A stretch of 50,627 nucleotides of DNA from an uncultured Verrucomicrobia subdivision 3 bacterium. Lineage in GTDB: Bacteria > Verrucomicrobiota > Verrucomicrobiia > Limisphaerales > UBA11358. Below are positions 25,234-34,302 of the stretch, in pieces (position 1 is the first letter of the stretch; each line of letters opens with the position of its first letter). A program made the position numbers and the translations under genes. The DNA lies in assembly GCA_903895255.1 (NCBI GenBank), contig CAITTG010000080.1, positions 1 to 50,627 of the forward strand, in the 5' to 3' direction. The notes beneath the pieces were generated by a model. That model searched no databases and was not told the origin of the DNA. It saw only the letters and a program-made list of their open reading frames with translations.

Positions 25234-26418
25234 TTGAAACCGAAGCAGAAACGCATCGCCCTGATCGGGCTCCCGGTTTTTCAATCCGTCAACAACCTGA
25301 GCAGCGTCGCGGTGGCGCGGCATGCGGAGGAGACCGGGCGGTGGCGGTTTGTTTTTTCCGCGGAAGCCTCGGTGAAGGCCTTCAAATTCTTAAGGACGCT
25401 GGATTGTGACGGTGCCATTGTGCGCATCATGTCCGAGGCCATGCGGCGCGAGGCCAAAAAGATCCGCTTCCCCGTGGTCAATATATCCTCTTGGCTGGCG
25501 GAGCCCGGAGTGCCCACGGTGCGGCATGATTTTCGGGCCATTGGCCGGCTGGCGGCGGAGCATTTGCTGGAGAAGGGATTCCGCCGTTTTGGATGCGTGA
25601 TCGTGCCCGGGGGCAGTTATATTCAGGATCGGTGCGCGGCCTTTCTGGAAACGGTTCGCAACCGGGGTTGCCAGCCAGCGTTGTTTCATTTGCGCACGGA
25701 GCAGCCCTTTCTGGCGCAGCCCATTTCGTCGGAGGAACGGCGGCGATTTGCCGACTGGGTGCGCACCTTGCAACCACCGGCGGCGATTGGCTTGATGGAC
25801 GACTGGGACGCCCCCACCTTGATGTCTGCCTGCCGGGAGGCCGGACTGGAAATTCCCCGGGATGTGGTGATGATCACCACCGGCTGCCACAGCGAGGTGC
25901 TGCCGCTCTGTCCGGTGCCGCTGAGCGCGGCCCAGGAAAACCAGGAGTTACTGGGCCGGCTGGCGGTGGCGTGTCTGGATGATTTGATGTCGGGCAAACG
26001 GCTGGATAATTTTACGGTGACGGTGCCGCCGCTGGGGGTGGTGGAACGGGTTTCCACAGCCACGATGGCGATTGAGGATCGCGAGGTGGCCCACGCGGTG
26101 GAATTCATCCGCGCCCACAGTTTTGAGCCCATTAACATCTCGGACGTGCTGGCCCGGGTGAATATTTCAAGGGTTACGCTCGAGCGGCGGTTCCGGCAGG
26201 TCACGGGGGAAACGCCTCACGCCTATCTGATTCAACAGCGGGTGCGGCGGGCGCAGGAATTGTTGTTGCAAGACCCAGCGCCTAGTTTGCAAGAAGTCGG
26301 CCGGCAGTGTGGTCTGCTGGACCGCCGCCGCCTTAACCAAGTCTTTCGCCAGGCCACCGGTATTTCTCCGACCACCTGGCGGGAGCGGTCCCGGCCGGCG
26401 CGTGGCAAGAGCTGCTGA
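25234..26418 (+). CDS. XylR-type transcriptional regulator (LacI-like sensor + AraC HTH)
   Basis: 394 aa, matching the length of XylR (about 392 aa). Residues about 8-270 form a periplasmic-binding-protein-like sugar sensor (KRIALIGLPVF, AAEHLLEKGFRRFGCV, PAAIGLMDDWDAPTLMSACREAGLEIP). Residues about 285-385 form an AraC DNA-binding domain with two HTH motifs (ISDVLARVNISRVTLERRFRQ and LQEVGRQCGLLDRRRLNQVFRQ). The start is a TTG at 25234 because no in-frame ATG or GTG precedes KRIALIG. It is the last gene of operon 2, so it may be autoregulated through the site at 15804. It is the only complete regulator in the window and the natural candidate to bind the 21-bp repeat elements. Confidence 0.93.
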   Translation: MKPKQKRIALIGLPVFQSVNNLSSVAVARHAEETGRWRFVFSAEASVKAFKFLRTLDCDGAIVRIMSEAMRREAKKIRFPVVNISSWLAEPGVPTVRHDFRAIGRLAAEHLLEKGFRRFGCVIVPGGSYIQDRCAAFLETVRNRGCQPALFHLRTEQPFLAQPISSEERRRFADWVRTLQPPAAIGLMDDWDAPTLMSACREAGLEIPRDVVMITTGCHSEVLPLCPVPLSAAQENQELLGRLAVACLDDLMSGKRLDNFTVTVPPLGVVERVSTATMAIEDREVAHAVEFIRAHSFEPINISDVLARVNISRVTLERRFRQVTGETPHAYLIQQRVRRAQELLLQDPAPSLQEVGRQCGLLDRRRLNQVFRQATGISPTTWRERSRPARGKSC

Positions 26419-26429
26419 GCCGCCGCCCG

Positions 26430-26510
26430 GAAGCAAGTTGCCGCCGGCGTGAAGCAAGTTTAGCCCCCTGCGCCGTAAATCGCCCCCTTTTCCCGCCGTA
26501 AAACCGGGCT
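26430..26510 (+). promoter_or_regulatory. Four-half-site phased direct-repeat operator
   Basis: Half-sites begin at 26430 and 26451 (both GAAGCAAGTT), 26472 (GCCGTAAATCGCCCCC) and 26495 (GCCGTAAAACC), spaced 21, 21 and 23 bp. It is the longest array of the family. It starts 12 nt after the regulator's stop codon and lies upstream of the giant beta-helix gene. Confidence 0.65.
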
Positions 26511-26593
26511 ACTTTTCCCCCAAGCACATGAAGACAACAGCCATTCCGTTCCGTTGCCGGCTGGTCGCGGGGGCATCCGCATTCTCCAGTTTG

Positions 26594-29500
26594 ATGAAAA
26601 CACCCGGCCACAGGCGCGGCCGGCAGTCGATTGCCTCCCTGGCAGTGCTGGCATGGTTGTGCGGAATATGCTTTTGCAATCCCAGCCGGCTTGGCGGTCA
26701 GACCGTCGTGGATGCGGGAGCCACGTTTAACTTCACGGCGCCCTCGGTGGCGACCAATTATGCCTGGCGGATGGAAGGCACGCTGGTCAGCACCAACGGC
26801 ATCGTGGGCACGAACGGGCCAACGTTCACCTATGCCCCCGGTTGGTTTGATGTGGGTACACATGAGCTGGCCTGCTATCAGACCCTCAGCAACGGCGTGG
26901 CCTCAAATGTGTTCTGGGAGGTGCGGGTGCGGATTCCGCTGCCGGCCAGCGGGACCAATTTCTATGTGGCGACGAATGGTTCGGACAACAACCCCGGCAC
27001 CCTGGCAGCACCCTGGCAGACGCTGGAACAGGCCCGAAACGCGGTGCGCGCCCTGGCCCGGCCGCTGCCGGCCGGGGGAGTGACCGTCTGGTTGCGGGGC
27101 GGCATTTACTGGCGGACCAACACTTTTATGCTGACCAGCCAGGATTCCGGCACCCTGGCCAGCCCGGTGGTTTACGCCGGCTACCCCGGGGAAACGGCAG
27201 TCGTTAGTGCGGGCACGCCCATCAGCGCTGGCGCGCTGGTCCCGCTCAACGCCAGTCAAACCAACCGCCTGCCCGCCGGGGTAAATCCGACCAATGTTTG
27301 GGAACTGGATCTGGCGGCCGGCGGAATTTCCCACCGGGGACCATTCCCAGCCCATTTCGGCACCTGGGTAACCACGAACATTTATGGGGCGGGGGGATCG
27401 GGCGGAAGCAGTTCCGGGGGGATTTGTGATGTTTTTTATAACGACCAGCGGATGTGGCTGTCCCGCTATCCCAGCCACAACCTGACCAACGACAATTTGA
27501 ACACGCCGTATCTGCTGATGGACGGCGTGGCGACGGCCGGCCCCGGCAGCACCAATTATCTGAATAATCCGGGGATATACACCAATAGCGCGGGGACAGC
27601 CGTGCCCGTGGGCTGTGCTTTTCATTATTATTCCGCCAATGCCACCGAGGTGGCGCGGTGGTCCTCCGCGCTGACCAATGGCGGGGCGTGGGTTTCGGGG
27701 TTCTGGCGGGTGGACTGGCAGAACGACGCCGTGCAGATACTGGGCATCGACCTGACCAACCAGGTTGTTGAAATCACCAATAGCCTGGCGGTTCAAGGGG
27801 GCATTGGTTACAAGTATAATCAACCGCTGGGCAGCCTGGCCGAGCGCTATTGGGTGATGAACCTGCTGGAGGACATGAATCAGCCCGGGGAGTGGGCGAT
27901 TGATTTCAAGCGGGGCAAACTTTATTTTTACGCACCGGGCCCCCTGACCAATGGCAGCCTCGTCATTGCTGATTTGGCGGCGCCGGTGGTGCAACTCATG
28001 CAAACCACCAATGTGGTGTTGAAAGCACTGACCATTGAGGACGGGCTGGCCCAGGGAATTCTGGTGACCAACGGGGTCAACAACCTGGTGCTGGGCTGCA
28101 CCCTCCAGAACATGAACAACTACCCGGTGGACCTGAATGGCGGCTACACGAACGGGGTGGTGGATTGTCAGTTGCAAAATCTGGGCGGGGGCGGGGTGTT
28201 GTTGCATGGCGGCAACGCTTCGAGTTCCCCCCGGGTGCCGGCGGGAAATTTTGTGGTGAACAATATCATCACCAATTCGGGGGTCATTGCCCGGGTTTAC
28301 AATACCCCGGTGGATGCGGGTGGGAATGGGGCGGGCAGCGCGGGGACCAACGTCGTGGGGATGCGGATAGCCCACAACCTGCTGACCGTCATGCCGCATC
28401 TGGGAGTGCTTCACGGGACAACGTGGGATGCGTTGGTGGAATACAACGAACTGGCAAACTTCGGACAGATCTCCAGCGGCATCGGGGGTATATATGGTTA
28501 TACGTTCTTTCCCAGCAGCGGTAACAATTACTTTCGTTACAATTATGTCCATGACAGCCCGCTCGAGGACGGCATCACCTTTGACCAGGATCACCGCCAG
28601 GCCCATGTTTACTGCAACCTCGTCAACCTCACCATCCCCCGGACGGGGGAGCAGCAATGTTTCGCCACCGAAACCGGCTCGCAAGCGACGGCCGGGGAGC
28701 AGCAATACCTTGACCATTACAATAATCTGGGGTTGAACGCCAACAACGGGCTGGTGGTGGTGTCCCCGACCGGATCGGTTATTGAAGAAAATGCGATGTA
28801 CAACTGTACCACGCCGTACACGTGGGAGCAGGTGGTGCTGGGCACGGGCAGCAATACTTTTATCGCCTCGAGCGCCGCGGTTTTGCAGTCCGGACCGAAT
28901 GTGGCTTATACGAACAATCCCGGATTCCTCAATCTGGCGGCGGCAGATTTGCGTCTGGCACCCGACTCGCCGGTCTACACGGACCTGCCCCGGTTCACGC
29001 CCTTGCCGGTCGAGATGATGGGGTTGTACAATGACGAAATCCGCACCAACGCCCCGGGCTACGGGCCTTACGTTACGACCGCCCCGGCCACGGCCCTGGG
29101 ACCGGGTGCGGCCACGGTTAATGGCACGCTGGTTTATCCCCAGTTTGGCGTCAACACCGCGGTGTTCTTGTATTGGGGCACCAATAATGGGTGGGCCAGC
29201 CCGGCCGCCTGGTCCAACCGCACCCCCCTGGGGATTTGGGGCGCCGGCGCGCTGAGCACCAATCTCACGGGACTGGCGAACCGGCCTTATTATTACCGGT
29301 TTTTGGCAACGAACCAATACGGCCAGGCCTGGGCGGCGGCCTCCGCGAGCTTCACCCCTTACGCGACGGGACACACCCCGGCCAGCCTCCTCTGGCGGGG
29401 GGATGGCACGAACAATGTCTGGAATGAGCAGGACACGAACCATCCTCTCTGGCTGGCCTCCGGGGAGGCGGCCGCTTTTTGGGATGGGGACACGGTGACC

Positions 29501-31966
29501 TTTGATGACACGGGTTCCGCCGTGCCAGCCATTAATCTGACCACCACGGTCCAACCGGCGGCGCTGGTCATTGATGCCACGCAGACCTATACCTTGTCAG
29601 GGACCGGGAAAGTATCGGGCGTGACCAGCCTGACCAAAGCGGGTTCCGGCACGTTGATCCTCCTGACCACCAACGATTACGCCGGCCCAACCTTGATCAG
29701 TAGCGGAATCCTCCAAGTGGGCAACGGGAGCCACTCGGGCAGTCTTGGTGGCGGCTTGGTTACGAATAACGCCGTGCTGGCGTTCAACCAAGCCGCCGAT
29801 GCCACGGTCAGCGGGGGGATGGCGGGAACGGGCGCTTTGGTGAATGCCGGCAGCGGGACGTTAACCTTGACCGCGAACAACAGCTATGCGGGCGGCACCA
29901 CGATTTCCGGGGGCACCCTGGCGGTGGCGGCGGACGCCAATTTGGGGGCACCAGGTGGTGGTTTGGGTTTTAACGGTGGCACCCTGCAAATCACCTCCGG
30001 CGGACTTTTCACCCTGAACAACCGGTCTGTCTGGCTGGACACCAATGGCGGGGCCTTCAACCTGGCCAACACTCTGACGATTAGCAACGCCATCAGCGGA
30101 CCCGGAAACCTGACCTTAAATGGAGGCACGCTGATTCTGGCGGCGAGCAATCATTATGGAGGCACCACCGTTTTGAACGGTGGTTTGCTGCAGGTGGATG
30201 ACGGCTCCGGAAACGGCTCCGTGGCGGGAAATATTATACTGGCCGGAGGCAGTCTGCTGTTCGCGCGGCCGGATGCCTTTGCCCCCACCGGGCTCCTGGC
30301 CGGCAATGCCACGAACAGTGCGATCAATAACACCAGCGGCGGCGGGCCGTTATCGCTCACCTTTGCGGGTGGCGTCAACAGCACCAATTATTTTGGCACG
30401 GTATTCAATTCCGCCAGCAATACCCTGGTTTTAAACGGAGGGGTCAATGTGCTGCCCAGTCTGGGCACCGACCTGCGCAATCTGGGCGCCAACCAGACCT
30501 TATTGCTCACGAATGGTTACTGGTTCACCCCGCGCATCGGTGCCAACGGTGGCCCCTATATGCTGGGCACCAATCTGATTGCCAATGCCACCCTGGAAAC
30601 CAGCGGGGCGCGCGGGGTGAAGGGGGTCTGGCAAATTCAAAATGGCGGGACACTCCGGCTGAACTCAACCCGCTACGCGGGGGCGATCAACGAGAACCGG
30701 TTCGACTTTGGGAACGGCGGGATGACGGCGGGTGAAACCGCCGCCATAACAATTGCCCCCGGCGGCACTTTGGACATTTGGGCGGTGCAATATGATGGAC
30801 TTGCCCTGGGCCAAAACATCGCGGGAGCGACAGCGGCCATTGTGCAGAACGGCGGCACAGCGCTGATTGGCGTGAATGGCGGATCAGGCAATCAAAACCT
30901 GCTCTTCAACACGGCGGGGACCAATGGCCTGAGCGAATATGTTTTAAACGCAGGGGTGCTGAAAATCGCGGGGACAGTCCTGGCGAACATGGCGGCGGCG
31001 GGCGGGACCAATTGGTTTCAGTTTAATGCCGGGACGCTGACGGTAAACACCTTTAACACCACCAATTTATGGGCGTTTCCCACCAACACACTGGTGAACG
31101 GAGGCGGCACTCTGGCCCCCGGTGGCATTGGCCTGGCTGGCCGGACGGTTATTCAAGGCAACTACGTTTGCTCCAACAGCACGGCGCTCGCGATTGATCT
31201 GGGCGGGACCAACCCGGCGACGGCATTCACCAATGCCGCGAATAATTTTGATTGCGTTGCGGTGAGTGGCAACGCGGTTTTAAACGGTGGACTGGTGGTC
31301 AGCCTGATGAATAACTTTGTGCCGGCGGCGACCAACAGTTTTACGATCCTGACTGCGGGCGTGGGCATCGGCGGAACCTTTACGAATATTGCCAACGGCC
31401 GGGTACCGGTAAAGAATGCCACCGGGGGGAGCTTTCAAGTGCTCACTCCGGCCGGCAGCCTGGTGTTGACGAATTATCAAGTATTGCTGGCCAGTTTCAC
31501 GGCCAGTGTGACCAACGGCCATGTCCCACTCACTGTCATCTTTACGGACAACTCCGCGGGCAGTATCACCAACCGGGACTGGAATTTCGGGGATGGCACC
31601 GTGACTAACACGACGGCCACCTCCGTGAGCCATATCTTTGGCAGTATCGGCAACTATACGGTGACGCTGACTGTCAGTGGTGGCGCGGGCACCAATGCCA
31701 CGAGTCTGGGGTTTGTGGCCGCTGCTCCGCCCCAATCCCCAGTCATCACCGGGGTCCAAGCGAGCCAAGGTAAGCTGTGGCTGGAGGGCACAAACGGGCC
31801 CGCCCAAGCATATTATGAGGTCCTGACCAGCACCAATCTGGCGTTGCCCCTGAACCTATGGGTGTCGCTATCCACGAACGAGTTTGATGCAGCCGGCGGT
31901 TTTAATTTCGCCACTCCCCTGGACCCAACCGCGATGCCCACCTTCTTCCGGCTTTATGTGCCCTGA
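26594..31966 (+). CDS. Giant secreted beta-helix protein with autotransporter-type beta-strand repeats and PKD domain
   Basis: 1790 aa from ATG 26594. This start gives a canonical signal peptide (MKTPGHRRGRQSIASLAVLA) and leaves room for a promoter after the operator; an in-frame ATG at 26528 would lie only about 20 nt from it. Residues about 35-120 are Ig/PKD-like. Residues about 122-812 form a right-handed beta-helix starting FYVATNGSDNNPGTLAAPWQTL, homologous to the whole of the protein at 32052 and reminiscent of GH141/pectate-lyase-like helices. An FN3-like stretch is near 830-910. Autotransporter-associated beta-strand repeats (YAGGTTISGGTLAVA type) span about 932-1500. A module shared with the 41926 protein, a PKD domain (WNFGDGTVTNT) and a C-terminal domain ending FFRLYVP complete it. 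Probably surface-exposed or released. Function inferred. Confidence 0.85.
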   Translation: MKTPGHRRGRQSIASLAVLAWLCGICFCNPSRLGGQTVVDAGATFNFTAPSVATNYAWRMEGTLVSTNGIVGTNGPTFTYAPGWFDVGTHELACYQTLSNGVASNVFWEVRVRIPLPASGTNFYVATNGSDNNPGTLAAPWQTLEQARNAVRALARPLPAGGVTVWLRGGIYWRTNTFMLTSQDSGTLASPVVYAGYPGETAVVSAGTPISAGALVPLNASQTNRLPAGVNPTNVWELDLAAGGISHRGPFPAHFGTWVTTNIYGAGGSGGSSSGGICDVFYNDQRMWLSRYPSHNLTNDNLNTPYLLMDGVATAGPGSTNYLNNPGIYTNSAGTAVPVGCAFHYYSANATEVARWSSALTNGGAWVSGFWRVDWQNDAVQILGIDLTNQVVEITNSLAVQGGIGYKYNQPLGSLAERYWVMNLLEDMNQPGEWAIDFKRGKLYFYAPGPLTNGSLVIADLAAPVVQLMQTTNVVLKALTIEDGLAQGILVTNGVNNLVLGCTLQNMNNYPVDLNGGYTNGVVDCQLQNLGGGGVLLHGGNASSSPRVPAGNFVVNNIITNSGVIARVYNTPVDAGGNGAGSAGTNVVGMRIAHNLLTVMPHLGVLHGTTWDALVEYNELANFGQISSGIGGIYGYTFFPSSGNNYFRYNYVHDSPLEDGITFDQDHRQAHVYCNLVNLTIPRTGEQQCFATETGSQATAGEQQYLDHYNNLGLNANNGLVVVSPTGSVIEENAMYNCTTPYTWEQVVLGTGSNTFIASSAAVLQSGPNVAYTNNPGFLNLAAADLRLAPDSPVYTDLPRFTPLPVEMMGLYNDEIRTNAPGYGPYVTTAPATALGPGAATVNGTLVYPQFGVNTAVFLYWGTNNGWASPAAWSNRTPLGIWGAGALSTNLTGLANRPYYYRFLATNQYGQAWAAASASFTPYATGHTPASLLWRGDGTNNVWNEQDTNHPLWLASGEAAAFWDGDTVTFDDTGSAVPAINLTTTVQPAALVIDATQTYTLSGTGKVSGVTSLTKAGSGTLILLTTNDYAGPTLISSGILQVGNGSHSGSLGGGLVTNNAVLAFNQAADATVSGGMAGTGALVNAGSGTLTLTANNSYAGGTTISGGTLAVAADANLGAPGGGLGFNGGTLQITSGGLFTLNNRSVWLDTNGGAFNLANTLTISNAISGPGNLTLNGGTLILAASNHYGGTTVLNGGLLQVDDGSGNGSVAGNIILAGGSLLFARPDAFAPTGLLAGNATNSAINNTSGGGPLSLTFAGGVNSTNYFGTVFNSASNTLVLNGGVNVLPSLGTDLRNLGANQTLLLTNGYWFTPRIGANGGPYMLGTNLIANATLETSGARGVKGVWQIQNGGTLRLNSTRYAGAINENRFDFGNGGMTAGETAAITIAPGGTLDIWAVQYDGLALGQNIAGATAAIVQNGGTALIGVNGGSGNQNLLFNTAGTNGLSEYVLNAGVLKIAGTVLANMAAAGGTNWFQFNAGTLTVNTFNTTNLWAFPTNTLVNGGGTLAPGGIGLAGRTVIQGNYVCSNSTALAIDLGGTNPATAFTNAANNFDCVAVSGNAVLNGGLVVSLMNNFVPAATNSFTILTAGVGIGGTFTNIANGRVPVKNATGGSFQVLTPAGSLVLTNYQVLLASFTASVTNGHVPLTVIFTDNSAGSITNRDWNFGDGTVTNTTATSVSHIFGSIGNYTVTLTVSGGAGTNATSLGFVAAAPPQSPVITGVQASQGKLWLEGTNGPAQAYYEVLTSTNLALPLNLWVSLSTNEFDAAGGFNFATPLDPTAMPTFFRLYVP

Positions 31967-31975
31967 GACTCCGCT

Positions 31976-32015
31976 GACGCAAATCCATCCCCCGAAGACG
32001 CAAAAAATCCTCTTA
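31976..32015 (+). promoter_or_regulatory. 21-bp direct-repeat operator upstream of the beta-helix gene
   Basis: GACGCAAATCCATCCCCC begins at 31976 and GACGCAAAAAATCC begins at 31997, 21 bp apart. The site starts 9 nt after the stop of the preceding gene and ends about 40 nt before the ATG at 32052. Confidence 0.65.
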
Positions 32016-32051
32016 CGCTCCCGCTCCATTGCCCGCAACCTTTCAATAAAA

Positions 32052-34211
32052 ATGAATCGCATTAATGCCCGAAATTTTTTGATCACACTGTTACTTGCGC
32101 TGGCGCAGGCAAAATCGGCCGCCGCGGTGGAACTCTTTGTGGCGACCACTGGCAATGACGGGCAGGATGGCAAGTCATTGGCGACCGCCTTTGGCACAAT
32201 CGTCCGCGCGCGCGATGAAATCCGCCTGCTCGAGGCCACGGGCAGCTTGCCGGCGGGTGGGGTCACCGTTGAAATTGCGGGCGGGAAATATGATTTTACG
32301 AACACCCTCAAGCTCACGGCCGCCGACTCGGGCACGGCTGCCGCCCCGATCAGTTACCGGGCGTGGCAAAACCAGCCGGTGGAAATCCTGGGCGGCCGGG
32401 TGCTGAAGCTGTCGGAATTCCGCCCGGTGGACAGCGGGTCATGGCTCGCCCGGCTGGATCCCGCCGCGCGCGGGCACGTGTTGCAGGGTTCCATTCGCGC
32501 GCTGGGATTGCAACATGCCGGCCCCTTTCCGCCCGTGTTCAGTGACAGCGGCGGGTTGTTTGAACTGTTTTGGAATGGGCGGCGGCTGCCGCTGGCCGTC
32601 TGGCCCAACACCGGCTGGACTACGATGAAGCGCGCCGTGGTCAACGGGGACGCGCACACTCCGGGCACTTTTGAATATCGCGGAGAGCGGCCGGCCCGCT
32701 GGCTGAACAATCCCGACATCTGGTTGAAAGGCCAGTGGCGGGTGCCGTGGGAGGATCCGGCCATCCGGGTGGCGCGTATTGACCCGGCCAGCCACACGAT
32801 CACCTTTGCGGCGGGCCTGCCAGCGGGCATTGGCAACAAGTATGCCCGGCCGGCCGGAAACGGGCTGGAACCCTGGCGGGCGGTGAATTTGGTCGAGGAA
32901 ATTGACCAGCCCGGTGAATGGGCGGTGGATTTTGCCACGCAGACATTGTTTTTCTGGCCACCGGCAGGCGATGGTGAATTGGTGGTCTCCCAGTTGAACG
33001 AGCCGCTGATCGAATTGCAGGGGGCGGCCCATGTTCACTTGATTGGCCTCACCCTGGAGGCGTCGCTGGGCGATGGCATCGTGGTGCAAAATGGCGAGTC
33101 CGATTTGATTGCGGGCTGCACCCTGCGGAATTTGGGTCGGCGCGGGGTGGTTTTGAATGGCTTCCGGAGCGGGGTGCAGAGCTGCGACATGTATCAGTTA
33201 GGGGAGGGTTGTATTTATGTTTCCGGCGGGAACAAGGCACGCCTCACGCCCTCGGAAAATTTCGTGGTCAACAATCACCTGCACGATTACGCGGTCCTCA
33301 AGGCCATGTATTCCCCGGCGGTGGATGCGGGCTTCGGCGGGCTGCCTAATGGCGGGGGTTTTACGGACGCGGTGGGCATTCGCGTGGCCCATAACCTCAT
33401 TCACGACGCGCCACGGGATGCAGTGCTGGTCTCGGGGCAGGATAACGTTTTTGAGTACAACGAAATTTATCACTGTGGCTTTGGCTCGGGGGATGTGGGG
33501 GCGTTCTATTCGTGGCTAGACTGGACGATTCGGGGCGTGATTATTCGTTACAATTACATTCACGACACGGTGGGGGGCGTCAATCCCGATGATGGGGCCG
33601 CGGGCAGCCTGGTATGGGGCAACGTGTTTGCCGGGGCCCGAACCGGGGTATGGATTGCCTCCGGACCAGACCACCGGGTAGAGAATAATATATTCATCAA
33701 GGATCAAGGCCCGGTATTTGGCATGGATGACCGCGGGGCCGCGCGAGGTTATGCCACCAATTCGCGGCTGCACACGGCGGTGCTGGCCATTCACCCCCAA
33801 CAAGCCCCCTGGGCGGAGCGATTTCCGGCAATGACCAATTTCCTGGCGAGTCACCCTGAACTGCCGTTGCGAACAGAATTTGCCCGGAACCTGATCGTGC
33901 TGCACTCCGGGGAACCCATCCAACTGAAAATGAGCCAGGAACGCCAGGGGGACACCAATTTGTTTTTAGCGCGCGACAATTATGTGACGGCGGGCGATCC
34001 GGGTTTTGTCAACGCGGCCGCCGGGAATTACACCCTGAAGCCAGACGCGGAGGTGTTTCAAAAGATTGCCGGCTTCGAGCCCGTGCCGTTTGACCAGATG
34101 GGGTTGCAGATTGACCAGTACCGGCGGAGCCTGCCTCCGGAAATCGAGACCGGGCGGCATCGGTTTCAGCCTTCACCCGGACCGGGCGGCGACCGTAATT
34201 TCGGGACCTGA
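32052..34211 (+). CDS. Secreted right-handed beta-helix glycan-degrading protein (GH141/pectate-lyase-like)
   Basis: 719 aa from ATG 32052; upstream in-frame ATGs overlap the previous gene and the operator. The signal peptide is MNRINARNFLITLLLALAQA. The mature part begins VELFVATTGNDGQDGKSLATAFGTI, the DUF1565-like opening of many beta-helix enzymes, and carries PbH1-type repeats rich in N, H and V (VHLIGLTLEASLGDGIVVQN, VRVAHNLIHDAPRD-like, FEYNEIYHCGFGSGDVG, IIRYNYIHDTVGG). The overall pattern resembles GH141 enzymes, but polysaccharide lyases share the fold and I cannot fix the family. It is a paralogue of the beta-helix half of the 26594 protein, without the repeat tail. Separate transcription unit. 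Confidence 0.83.
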   Translation: MNRINARNFLITLLLALAQAKSAAAVELFVATTGNDGQDGKSLATAFGTIVRARDEIRLLEATGSLPAGGVTVEIAGGKYDFTNTLKLTAADSGTAAAPISYRAWQNQPVEILGGRVLKLSEFRPVDSGSWLARLDPAARGHVLQGSIRALGLQHAGPFPPVFSDSGGLFELFWNGRRLPLAVWPNTGWTTMKRAVVNGDAHTPGTFEYRGERPARWLNNPDIWLKGQWRVPWEDPAIRVARIDPASHTITFAAGLPAGIGNKYARPAGNGLEPWRAVNLVEEIDQPGEWAVDFATQTLFFWPPAGDGELVVSQLNEPLIELQGAAHVHLIGLTLEASLGDGIVVQNGESDLIAGCTLRNLGRRGVVLNGFRSGVQSCDMYQLGEGCIYVSGGNKARLTPSENFVVNNHLHDYAVLKAMYSPAVDAGFGGLPNGGGFTDAVGIRVAHNLIHDAPRDAVLVSGQDNVFEYNEIYHCGFGSGDVGAFYSWLDWTIRGVIIRYNYIHDTVGGVNPDDGAAGSLVWGNVFAGARTGVWIASGPDHRVENNIFIKDQGPVFGMDDRGAARGYATNSRLHTAVLAIHPQQAPWAERFPAMTNFLASHPELPLRTEFARNLIVLHSGEPIQLKMSQERQGDTNLFLARDNYVTAGDPGFVNAAAGNYTLKPDAEVFQKIAGFEPVPFDQMGLQIDQYRRSLPPEIETGRHRFQPSPGPGGDRNFGT

Positions 34212-34216
34212 GCCCC

Positions 34217-34256
34217 GCCGCAAAATCACCCGGGGATGTTGCAAAATCACCCCTTG
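34217..34256 (+). promoter_or_regulatory. 21-bp direct-repeat operator upstream of the second pseudopilin
   Basis: GCCGCAAAATCACCC begins at 34217 and GTTGCAAAATCACCCC begins at 34238, 21 bp apart. This is the cleanest pair: GCAAAATCACCC is identical in both halves. The ATG at 34303 is about 47 nt downstream. Confidence 0.7.
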
Positions 34257-34302
34257 GTTACCCGTGTCGAAGGACTAAGCTGGCAGTTGAAGACCCACAA
34301 CT

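Noticed and set aside
26903..29554. 883-codon open frame on the minus strand
   Set aside because: Antisense to the giant beta-helix gene, with no signal peptide or recognisable motif; it arises from biased third positions in the real gene.
31884..32051. N-terminal extension of the 32052 gene
   Set aside because: It would place the operator and the end of the preceding gene inside the coding region and push the signal peptide 56 residues inward.
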